From NCBI GenBank assembly GCA_006386115.1, contig VFIW01000007.1, positions 220,693 through 284,692 on the forward strand: a stretch of 64,000 nt of DNA, written 5' to 3'. Made by a program: the position numbers and the translations under genes. The notes beneath the pieces were generated by a model. The model was not told the origin of the DNA and did no database searches. It was given only the letters and a program-made list of their open reading frames with translations. Of this stretch, positions 31,936 to 43,100 are shown in pieces; position 1 is the first letter of the stretch, and the number at the start of each line of letters is the position of its first letter. Origin of the DNA: Globisporangium splendens (taxonomy: Eukaryota; Oomycota; Peronosporomycetes; Pythiales; Pythiaceae).

Positions 31936-34325
31936 CTGCACGTTCGTGGACGTTACTCTTCGCCTCGTGATTATGCTCTGGTCACAGCAAATTGTTGGGA
32001 TGAAGCCAAGATCGCGCTCAGGATCGGGTACCTTGAAGCTAAAAAATCGTACTTCGCCAGATTGAATCAAGGATACAAGAAGAAAATCCAGAGGTTGCAA
32101 CGATGCCTCTCAGAATCAGAAGCGCAGATGCTCGATCACTCTGGTGGAGCGGTGGGTGATCATAACGTGGAGTTGTCGCAAGAGTTCCTTACCACCGCCA
32201 CGAGTATTCGTCGTGCCATTGCAGAATGCAAATCAAAGTGGCAGGCTTCGAAACGGGACCGCATTTTTCGGGAGCACATGCATCATGAACGAAAAACGAG
32301 CAAATCCTTCTACAAGCGTATCTCGACCAAGTTCCTTGACGACACTATCTTCACACTCGGTGGCACAGCGACTTACGGACCCATGCGTTCACGAGAACTT
32401 GCTGACGACATGGGAGAATGATGGAAATCAATCATGCAACAGGCGCCCACTCTGCAAACTGACATTGATCAAATCCTTGATCCAGGAACAGCTATTCCTC
32501 CGTCGGACAGATTAGGCTTCCTGCTCAAACCGATCAATTCGAGTGAAATTAAACAGGCTGTGAAGAAATGCAAGAGAGGCAAAGCTCACGGTCCTGACGA
32601 ACTCGGCAATGACTGGTACAGAGACCACTGTGACGAGATTACCGGTCTATTCGAGCGACTTTTCAACTTGTGGATACCCGAATGCGTTCTACCAAGTTCG
32701 TTCAGTGAAGCCCATATTCACTGCATAAAAAGTCCGTCTCTGCTGCATCGCCGCTGGACTACAGGCCAATCGCACTCCTCAACTCTGATTACAAAATATT
32801 CACACGGATATTTGCAACCAGATTACGAACTGTGCTCCCTTGGCTTATCCATCACATGCAAGCTGGTTTCGTTCCAGGGCGAGCAATCCCAACTACGATC
32901 GATGTGTTATTGGCTGCGCAACAGCGGGCCACGAGCGACCCCGCCATGTCCAGAGCGATCGCGTTGCTCCTTGATTTAGCTAAAGCCTATGATTCCGGCT
33001 GAAAGCCAACCGACTCTCCATGTGGAACTATGAGAAAGCTGATCTATCCTGCTCGAATCCCGAATGTTCCCAAGTTGTCCAATCTTCTGTTCAACATCTA
33101 TTCTGGGAGTGTCCGAAAGCCAAACTGGTGTGGAACTACTTTTATGCGCTATGGACGAAGATCGGAATCACTCCTGGTCACGACCCCGCAGTCTGGATCT
33201 TCAGTCTGGATCTACCAGATACTCCAAGGCATGCATGGACCACGATCAAGAGACACATTATCGGACACAAGTTCTCCAATGAACATCTCCAAGATCATCT
33301 CTATCCCGTCGCACACATGCTGTGGCGATATATGAGCGCGTCGCTCATACAAGCCATTTGGTGTGCGCATCTGCGACGCATGGATTCGGATCCAATCAAA
33401 TCGACTGCTGAGATGGCGATCATGATGACCAGATTAGAGGCAGGAATGCGAAACCTCACACGACTCGCTGAAGCGCAAGCTGGAGACTCGGACGGTCACA
33501 CGGTTGCAGCAGTTCTCAAGGCATATGTCGACTGCTTTCTCAGCCAAACCGACGCCATCCCCTTGACTCCAAGTGATACTCGCGGCGTTTACCTGTTGTT
33601 TTTCGATGGTGGATCACGCGGCAATCCAGGACCAGGAGGGACTGGATCCATTATCGTGCGTGTCCATAAGGACTCGCACACAGCCAGTTTAATTTGGGCC
33701 GCCAGCATGGCATATAGCAGGAAGGACACGACCAACAACTTTGCCGAGTACTGGGGTCTCATACACGGACTCCGAGAAGCCCAACACAGTCACTTCGAAC
33801 CGTTGTACGTGATTGGAGACAGTGCACTCATTATCTCCCAACAGCGAATGCATCGGTCCCCTCGACAGCACCGATTGGCACGTTTATATCAGACAAGTCG
33901 ACGACTCGCGGATTGCATCGACATCCGAGGATGGTACCATCACTACCGTGCCTTCAACAAGATGGCGGACTCAGCTGCCAACCTAGCCATGGACACCAGA
34001 ACCTCAACGCAGGTTCACTTCCCAACTCAAAGAGCTGCTTTCAACAATCTCACCCAGGATCTTGACAACGACGTCATGCATTGGCTTATGCGAAGTTCGG
34101 AAGACCCAAGGTCATTGGACAACACAAGGCAGCCTCACATAGGACCAAGAGAACATGCCATCCTGGTCAAAGATTATTTAGCATTCAGAAGTGATCTATT
34201 GCAATCCGCGCTGTAGACACATTTACACTCCTAGATGAAATTCGTAATGAAGATTAGTTAGGAGAATGGATATTGTAGGTCACGAAGATGAACCTAAATA
34301 TACCTCACCTTATAAAGATAAAGAT
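31936..34325 (+). mobile_element. LINE copy 1: RT amino half joined to RNase H end by internal deletion
   Basis: Starts inside the element with HVRGRYSSPRDYALVTANC and a Lys/Arg-rich helix, then RT N-terminal blocks (DRLGFLLKPINSSEIKQAVK, KAHGPDELGNDWY, later YRPIALLNSDYKIF, HHMQAGFVPGRAI and ALLLDLAKAYDS). The frame is broken by a TGA at 32419 (TGG expected) and by one missing A in the run near 32728. At about 32996 the RT palm and thumb are deleted and the sequence jumps to the C-terminal part (LKANRLSMWNYEKADLSC with Cys residues), ending in an RNase H domain and stop at 34216. The RNase H acidic residues are visible: Asp in FFDGGSRGN, Glu in NNFAEYWGL, Asp in IGDSAL and Asp in MADSAAN. 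Confidence 0.85.
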
Positions 34326-34803
34326 ATGCATCGGTCCCCTCGACAGCACCGATTGGCACGTTTATATCAGACAAGTCGACGACTCGCGGATTGCATCGAC
34401 ATCCGAGGATGGTACCATCACTACCGTGCCTTCAACAAGATGGCGGACTCAGCCGCCAACCTAGCCATGGACACCAGAACCTCAACGCAGGTCCACTTCC
34501 CAACTCATCGAGCTGCTTTCAACAATCTCACCCAGGATCTTGACAACGACGTCATGCATTGGCTTATGCGAAGTTCGGAAGACCCAAGGTCATTGGACAA
34601 CACAAGGCAGCCTCACATAGGACCAAGAGAACATGCCATCCTGGTCAAAGATTATTTAGCATTCAGAAGTGATCTAGTGCAATCCGCGCTGTAGACACAT
34701 TTACACTCCTAGATGAAATTCGCAATGAAGATAGGTAGGAGAATGGATATTGTAGGTCACGAAGATGAACCTAAATATACCTCACCTTATAAAGATAAAG
34801 ATA
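34326..34803 (+). mobile_element. LINE copy 2: tandem 3'-end fragment
   Basis: Begins at ATGCATCGG directly after the tail of copy 1 and repeats the last 120 codons of the RNase H region plus the 3' untranslated tail. The stop is at 34692-34694. It is nearly identical to the same part of copies 1 and 3; the junction has an ATGCATCGG overlap with the preceding tail bases. Confidence 0.85.
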
Positions 34804-37800
34804 GTGAAGGTGTTACACTCTCAAACCACTTACAAGTTCATTGTCAACGGTTTCCTGTCGAGAAAGTACAACGTAACATCCGGATTTCGTCAAGGATGTC
34901 CGCTGGCCCCTCTTCTCTTCATCTTGGCGTTAGAGGTTCTTTATCGGAAAATCGAAGCGAGTGACGAAATACACGGCGTTGAACTCCAGGCAGCAGGATG
35001 CGCAACTGAGGTCAGACTTGGAGGATACGCAGACGACACGACCATTTATCTTAGCGATCCCAAGGATATTAGTGCCGTGTTTGCAATCCTGGACAAATAT
35101 GGAGCAGCTTCTGGGCTTCGAGTCAATCGGCACAAATCTGCAGTATTACCGCTGAACAAGGAATACAGCTCCACCGAAGAGTCAGTCAGTGACATTCATG
35201 TGCTACAACGTGAGGAACATTGCCGCTACCTCGGCATCCAAGTCGGACAAACGCCTTCGAATGCAAGTAACTGGTCCAAGTGCATCCAAGCCTTACGTGT
35301 CAGACTTCGATTTGCGCGTCTCAAAACTCACTCTGTCGCCCAACGTGCAGCAATTGCCAGTGCCGTCATCATGCCCAAAGTGCTTTACGTAGCCAGGCAC
35401 TCCTGGCCCTCTACGGCTATTGTCAATCAGCTGCACGACCTAGTGAAACAATTTGTCTCGGGCTCAAGGAATGGTAAGCCTGCGAAACCGTGGATGAAGG
35501 AAGAACAAGCTGAACTCAAAAAAATGAATGGAGGCTTGTCAGTACCCAACATCAGAACTGAGCTGATGACGATGAGTGCCACAGCAGTCTCCAAATGGGC
35601 AATCACTACCTCTCACATCGATCAGGTCATCGGGGAAATCTTGCTGCACAACACAAGGGCTTCTTCGACGTACATCACGCCGCTCGATGCAACTCCAAGG
35701 CGGCCACCCCAGCTTCGTGATAACATGTGGACAACTGGCGCAGCATTATGTGCGTCGCTCCATTCTCGATCGTACGAGCCCAGAGAACGTGATAATGTAC
35801 GTTGGTGTTACGAGCACTTCAAGTCGACAATTGTGCAGACTCAATGGGACGGCGATGTGTTCCAGATCGACCTCAGCTCTAAAATGTCTGACAGGCTTCC
35901 AGGTATCATCGCTGAAGGACGAAAGCTACGTGGGACATTCTGTGCAGAATGGCTGCCATACATGACCTCGACTGCAGATGGGTGGCTTCTTGACCCCAAC
36001 GGCTCCCCTTACAAGCTTGCTCACACATCATTATCAGTTGGACAGCACAACTGGGTGACATACTTCGATGGGAGTGGATAAGACCAGGAGTGCTTAACTT
36101 CATCCCAACATGTGGAATCTCCGGATTCTCCCGGCCGTCTATTCGAGCGCTCGAGCGGTTATGTGCTACGTTGGTATCCAACTTCCCACAGCTTCTGTAT
36201 CGACCACAGCAAGCAAATGTGCTTCGACTGTACAACGGGCAACGTCATTACAACCACGAATGGCATCTGCACACCAGTGAAGCAACTCTGACCCACGTCG
36301 ACACGACCCTAGTCAAAGCTACGCATACAGTTCACTCCGCAACGGACTGTGACATCATGGCAACAAGAGACTTGAACGGGCAGAAGGTGTCGTTCCATGC
36401 ACATCCACGTTTCACAAGAATCGTGCAACTATGGGGTGGCAACGGACGATACAATACGACCAGATCTTTCTATCGGCAACAAGTTGCAGCAACGAGGACA
36501 CAAATTGGCAAAGATACTCGAGATGCAGCAGTCAACAAAGCTGTCCATACAGCAGGATCTCTGTGGCCAGGACTGCAATTAATCCAATGGAGCGAATTAC
36601 ACAACATCCCAGGGATTACTGCTTATACAGCCCAGACTCTTCTCCGGCTGAAAGCCAACCGACTCTCCATGTGGAACTATGAGAAAGCTGATCTATCCTG
36701 CTCGAATCCCGAATGTTCCCAAGTTGTCCAATCTTCTGTTCAACATCTACTCTGGGAGTGTCCGAAAGCCAAACTCGTGTGGAACTACTTTTATGCGCTA
36801 TGGGCGAAGATCGGAATCACTCCTGGTCACGACCCCGCAATCTGGATCTTCAGTCTGGATCTACCACATACTCCAAGGCATGCATGGACCACGATCAAGA
36901 GACACATTATCGGACACAAGTTCTCCAATGAACATCTCCAAGATCATCTCTATTCCGTCGCACACATGCTGTGGCGATATATGAGCGCGTCGCTCATACA
37001 TGCCATTTGGTGTGCGCATCTGCGACGCATGGATTCGGATCCAATCAAATCGACTGCTGAGATGGCGGTCATGATGACCAGATTAGAGGCAGGAATGCGA
37101 AACCTCACACGACTCGCTGAAGCGCAAGCTGGAGACTCGGACGGTCACACGGTTGCAGCAGTTCTCAAGGCATATGTCGACTGCTTTCTCAGCCAAACCG
37201 ACGCCATCCCCTTGACTCCAAACGATATTCGCGGCGTTTACCTGTTGTTTTTCGATGGTGGATCACGCGGCAATCCAGGACCAGGAGGGACTGGATCCAT
37301 TATCGTGCGTGTCCATAAGGACTCGCACACAGCCAGTTTAATTTGGGCCGCGAGCATGGCGTATAGCAGGAAGGACACGACCAACAACTTTGCCGAGTAC
37401 TGGGGTCTCATACATGGACTCCGAGAAGCCCAACGCAGTCACTTCGAACTGTTGTACGTGATTGGAGACAGTGCACTCATTATCTCCCAACAGCGAATGC
37501 ATCGGTCCCCTCGACAGCACCGATTGGCACGTTTATATCAGACAAGTCGACGACTCGCGGATTGCATCGACATCCGAGGATGGTACCATCACTACCGTGC
37601 CTTCAACAAGATGGCGGACTCAGCTGCCAACCTAGCCATGGACACCAGAACCTCAACGCAGGTTCACTTCCCAACTCAAAGAGCTGCTTTCAGCAATCTC
37701 ACCCAGGATCTTGACAACGACGTCATGCATTGGCTTATGCGAAGTTCGGAAGACCCAAGGTCATTGGACAACACAAGGCAGCCTCACATTGGACCAAGAG

Positions 37801-37974
37801 AACATGCCATCCTGGTCAAAGATTATTTAGCTTTCAGAAGTGATCTAGTGCAATCCGCGCTGTAGACACATTTACACTCCTAGATGAAATTCGCAATGAA
37901 GAGTAGTTAGGAGAATGGATATTGTAGGTCACGAAGATGAACCTAAATATACCTCACCTTATAAAGATAAAGAA
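34804..37974 (+). mobile_element. LINE copy 3: RT palm to RNase H end
   Basis: Opens at KVLHSQTTYKFIVNGF, runs through FRQGCPLAPLLFILALE and the catalytic GYADDTTIYL box (near 35028), then the thumb and connection. A one-base frame change lies between about 36000 and 36060: the first frame stops at 36079-36081 while the continuation (LGDILRWEWIRPGVLN) lies in the next frame. From there 591 codons are open to the stop at 37865, including a Cys/His motif (LSCSNPECSQ...VQHLLWECPKAK) and the RNase H domain. Copy 3 supplies the RT part that copy 1 lacks, so two copies together cover most of the element. Neither is intact. Confidence 0.88.
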
Positions 37975-39659
37975 TTTCATATCGGAGTGTAAATGTGTCT
38001 ACAGCGCGGATTGCACTAGATCACTTCTGAATGCTAAATAATCTTTGACCAGGATGGCATGTTCTCTTGGTCCTATGTGAGTCTGCCTTGTGTTGTCCAA
38101 TGACCTTGGGTCTTCCGAACTTCGCATAAGCCAATGCATGACGTCGTTGTCAATATCCTGGGTGAGATTGTTGAAAGCAGCTCTTTGAGTTGGGAAGTGA
38201 ACCTGCGTTGAGGTTCTGGTGTCCATGGCTAGGTTGGCAGCCGAGTCCGCCATCTTGTTGAAGGCGCGGTAGTGATGGTACCATCCTCGGATGTCGATGC
38301 AATCCGCGAGTCGTCGACTTGTCTGGTATAAACGTGCCAATCGGCGCTGTCGAGGGGACCGATGCATTCTCTGTTGGGAGACAATCAGTGCACTGTCTCC
38401 AATCACGTACAACGGTTCGAAGTGACTGCGTTGGGCTTCTCGGAGTCCGTGTATGAGACCCCAATACTCGGCAAAGTTGTTGGTCGTGTCCTTCCTGCTA
38501 TACGCCATGCTGGCGGCCCAAATTAAACTGGCTGTGTGCGAGTCCTTATGGACACGCACGATAATGGATCCAGTCCCTCCTGGTCCTGGATTGCCGCGTG
38601 ATCCACCATCGAAAACAACAGGTAAACGCCGCGAGTATCACTTGGAGTCAAGGGGATGGCGTCGGTTTGGCTGAGAAAGCAGTCGACATATGCCTTGAGA
38701 ACTGCTGCAACCATGTGACCGTCCGAGTCTCCAGTTTGCGCTTCAGCGAGTCGTGTGAGGTTTCGCATTCCTGCCTCTAATCTGGTCATCATGATCGCCA
38801 TCTCAGCAGTCGATTCGATTGGATCCGAATCCATGCATCGCAGATGCGCACACCAAATGGCTTGTATGAGCGACGCGCTCATATATCGCCACAGCATGTG
38901 TGCGACGGAATAGAGATGATCTTGTAGATGTTCATTGGAGAACTTGTGTCCGATAATGTGTCTCTTGATCGTGGTCCATGCATGCCTTGGAGTATCTGGT
39001 AGATCCAGACTGAAGATCCAGACTGCGGGGTCGTGACCAGGAGTGATTCCGATCTTCGCCCATAGCGCATAAAAGTAGTTCCACACGAGTTTGGCTTTCG
39101 GACACTCCCAGAGTAGATGTTGAACAGAAGATTGGACAACTTGGGAACATTCGGGATTCGAGCAGGATAGATCAGCTTTCTCATAGTCCCACATGGAGAG
39201 TCGGTTGGCTTTCAGCCGGAGAAGAGTCTGGGCTGTATAAACTGTAATCCCTGGGATGTTGTGTAATTCGCTCCATTGGATTAATTGCAGTCCTGGCCAC
39301 AGAGATCCTGCTGTATGGACAGCTTTGTTGACTGCTGCATCTTGAGTATCTTTGCCAATTTGTGTCCTCGTTGCTGCAACTTGTTGCCGATAGAAAGATC
39401 TGGTCGTATTGTATCGTCCGTTGCCACCCCATAGTTGCACGATTCTTGTGAAGCGTGGATGTGCATGGAACGACACCTTCTGCCCGTTCAAGTCTCTTGT
39501 TGCCATGATGTCACAGTCCGTTGCGGAGTGAACTCTATGCGTAGCTTTGACTAGGGTCGTGTCGACGTGGGTCAGAGTTGCTTCACTGGTGTGCAGATGC
39601 CATTCGTGGTTGTAATGACGTTGCCCGTTGTACAGCCGAAGCACATTTGTTTGCTGTGG
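37975..39659 (-). mobile_element. LINE copy 4: inverted, 5'-truncated RNase H half
   Basis: Reverse-strand counterpart of 36195-37880. It meets copy 3 tail to tail at about 37975 with almost no 3' untranslated sequence. One T is missing in the run at 38612-38615, so the frame breaks just before the RNase H catalytic Asp. Its 5' end (high coordinate) abuts the ARF-GEF coding exon at 39659-39664. Confidence 0.87.
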
Positions 39660-40119
39660 TCGATTTCTTCACCTTGCTTTTTCCGTCGGCCGGTGTGTTT
39701 GTCCGTGCTGATGCTACAATTTGTGGCAGAAGACAATAGGTTGTTAGCATATACTTGCTAGACACACGAGTAACCTGTCGTACGTACTTGGGACTCAGGT
39801 GTCGCTGGTAAGTGCGTTTCCCTTTCTCGATTGCATTCGGCATCAACGCCATCAATCTCTCTTGAGGACTCTTTGGTGGCACCAGCGTTGCTTTTGCAGC
39901 ACTCGCACTTTCGTCCGTCTCCGACACAGCGCTGCTGGATGCCAGAGAAGTGATCCTGCTCCCATTCCGTGACGATCCACTTGCAAAGCCCGAGCCACTG
40001 CCGTAATTGCTCAAGGTCATCTCCGACCTGTTTCGCGCCGACACGCGATTGCTGTGCGCGAGCCTCAGCTATGGAGCACAAAGCATGAGGTTATCGATGT
40101 TCAGGTGGATGTGATTGAC

Positions 40120-43100
40120 ATGCAGACCAAACAGGCGGCGTCTATCTACGCGTGTGACCACCAGTCCCAAGTAGAGGAAAGCGTGCGCCAGCTCACGTCG
40201 GACATCTCGGCGACGCAGCTCACGATTCGCCGCAAGAAGGATGAGCTCGACGCACTGCAGACCTGCGTGTTGCGACTATCAAAAACGCTTCACGGTATGT
40301 CTGCCGACAAAAACTTTGCAAAGAGCAAAGTGCGCCAACTTGAAGCGATTCGCAAACAGCGCCATGGACTGATATGGTGCACAAGCTGCGCAAAGGAGTT
40401 TGTGCTCGATGTATTTGCAAACCACACGTCAACTTGTATGACGAGCAGCTCCAGCGAACGACTCGCTGTAGCGTCGAGTGTTGTGTCCTTTCGGTCGCTA
40501 CCTGAAATGAAGACTCCTCGAAGCGTCAATCAGATACTGGATCAGGCAAAAGACATTGAGCACCGCGCCTTCAGTGTACCGACCACAGAAGCACAGCAGC
40601 AGCGGAAGCTACCGTCTTTTGCCTCACAGCCGCCTCGTAACCTTCGAGTTGATGACAATGGTGGCAAAAGTGTCACACAGAGTGCCATTCTGCTGCAATG
40701 GGATCCGCCGATCTTCACCGGTTCCATGCCAATCATCGATTACGAAGTCCAATTCTCCATTTGTCACTTTGTCGAGCGAATGAAAGATGGTGCGAGTTGT
40801 GTATCACGGACCCTTGAGCCACTCCCACCACAAACAACGTCACGATGGTGTCTTCAAAACCCCGTCGCTGCGAATCAGTTCTGGGTGCGAGATCTTACAG
40901 CAGATCAGGCATGTGGCGCGTTTACCATTTGCGCAATCACGAAAAATGGCAAAAGCCAACCAAGCAATCAAGTGGAGCTGGTCGCTACCGCGACTGCGTT
41001 GCCGCCTACAAAGCCGTATTTCTTGTGTGTAGGTGTTGTAACCGCGAAAACGATCACTGTGACATGGAAAGAGCCGATGGACGACGGAGGCAAACCGATC
41101 GAGTTCTATGAAATTTGCTTGAACGAAGCGATCATGGAGGACGCCATCTTGAAGCGCAGCAGTACCAGCGACAAGAACAACAACTTCTTGGACGTCTCGG
41201 AGGTAGTGTACAAGCCGAGACGCATTCGCACGAATTCCAATGCCACGACGTTTACACTCACGGATTTATTGAGTGGAAAAGAACATAAAGACTTCCAAGT
41301 CCGCGCAATCAACCAAGCAGGTATCCCCGGTGATTTTTCTGACCCAATTGCGTCCATTTTCACGATAGGTATGTGCGTTTGTTGATCGCCTTCTCCTCGT
41401 CGTTTTCGTTTGGCTGCTGGATTTTTGTTTATTTTAATTTAATCATTTTCTCTCGCGTACAGCACCAGGGAGTGAGTTCAAGTTGCTCGATGAGCTTCAA
41501 GCCGCTGTGAACTCTCGTGCTCGGGTAGTGGACTCGCAGTTTCTCAGCGGATTCATGCAGCGTTACGACCGCGACCACTACATCCGCCTTGTCTCTCGCT
41601 TTATTGTATCGCTGCATCCTGACATGGAAGGTAAGGTGAATGCGATCTTGAGCCGTACCCGGATGACTGTGTCGGAAGAAGAGAGCGATGAGAAAGGTGA
41701 CGGTGCTAATGGCAACTCTATTAATGAGAAGTTACGCTCGAATACGCCGAAGCCACGGTTTGAAGACCTCTCAGTGGAACAGCAAATCCAAGAACGGCGA
41801 CGGCAATTTCATTTTCGGATCTCGGATCTTGGACAGGGACTCAAAACCGCAGAGTACAACGTGCAATGGTGCAAAGATCGGCACATTGACCTAGTTGCCC
41901 TCATCCGTGCTGCAGAAAACCGGATCCTCGAGAAACAAGCCGAGCTGGAGCGAGCGAAAATGTTCACAGGTCCTCAAATGGACTCGGACGTTTTGGAGAA
42001 TGGCTTGCAGAGATTTTACACGAAGGATCTCATCTTTGCACTCGAAGACGAAATCGGGATTGAGCAGTTGTATATCGTGGATACCAAAAGCGAAATCGTG
42101 CAGGTTGAGAATTACTTGCAAGCTGACGAGCGAAAGCGGGATACGATCCAAGCACGATTGCAAAATCGAAAAGACGCGCTGGAAGCATTTGAAATGAATC
42201 CGCACGGTAATCCTAGCGATAGCACACACCAAGATATGAAGGTCGCGAGTCTTGCACGGTTACGGGATGGTGTAGTGTTTCGTGCGTTTTCTGCGTTCGT
42301 GATAAATCGTGCGAGCGCGATCAAGATGCGAAAGAAAGTGCGCGCTACGTTGTTTCAGTTTGCGAATTATCGTTGCCGGGTGGCATTTACCCACTGAGTA
42401 ACGGTGGTGCGCAAGGTACTGCGCCAATCTAGCGAGGAGAGCAAGGGAGGTGTGTATGGTGTTGGCAGCATCGCGCTCGCGAATGCAGCGCTTGATCGCG
42501 ATGATCTACTGCTTCAAAGCCGAGAATTTCTTCAGCGGCTTCGACAAACAGACGAGAACCTCAAGAGCCTGATGTGGACAAAAGAGCAACGAGCCGAGCA
42601 ACAGCAGCTTTCTACCGCAAAAATGGACAGCAATCAAGCACACAATCAACCTAACCAGCTACAAGACAAGGTGTCTCCGTTTCTTTTGGAGGCCGACGCG
42701 AAGATGGATATTGAAGATTTTGAAGGAGCGGCGAGGTTGTGCGACTTTGCCTACAGCAATGCCAACTGGATGAACGAAATGTCACTTGCAATGGCCCTTG
42801 ACTTGCTACTGAAGCTGGGAAGAGTCAACTACCACGTGCGAAATTACGAACAAGCACTTGTGTTTCTGAATCGAGCCGCGTTTTTGGCTGTAAAGCTAGG
42901 GAAACGAGGCGAGGAAGGCGCGGTTACGCTGTGTATGGCTCACGTCAACTTTGCGCTGCGCTCACTGAGACTCAGCATAGAAAACTATGAGCACGCGCTT
43001 CTCTGCTTCGAAGCTACAGGGTACAAAAAGGGACAGCTGTCGTGCTTTCGAGGGCTCGAGCAGGTCCACGGTAAACTTGAGGACACTGAAATGGTCTAAG

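Larger units (their letters stand above)
31936..39659. mobile_element. nest of four truncated LINE copies inserted in the ARF-GEF gene
   Basis: 7.7 kb of non-LTR retrotransposon sequence with reverse transcriptase and RNase H domains. Order: copy 1 (+), copy 2 (+, 3' end only), copy 3 (+), copy 4 (-, tail to tail with copy 3). Plus-strand copies end in a shared tail, ACCTTATAAAGATAAAGA. Aligned parts differ at only a few bases per hundred, so they are recent relatives. No target-site duplication is visible: at the right edge LINE and host share GTCGAT, and at the left edge the host ends at ATGTA(G). Both outer edges are 5'-truncated LINE ends. Confidence 0.9.

Noticed and set aside
41369..41462. 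The interval after exon 1 of the FN3 gene as a sixth disabling break
   Set aside because: It is a normal intron with a GTATGT donor and TACAG acceptor, and phases agree.
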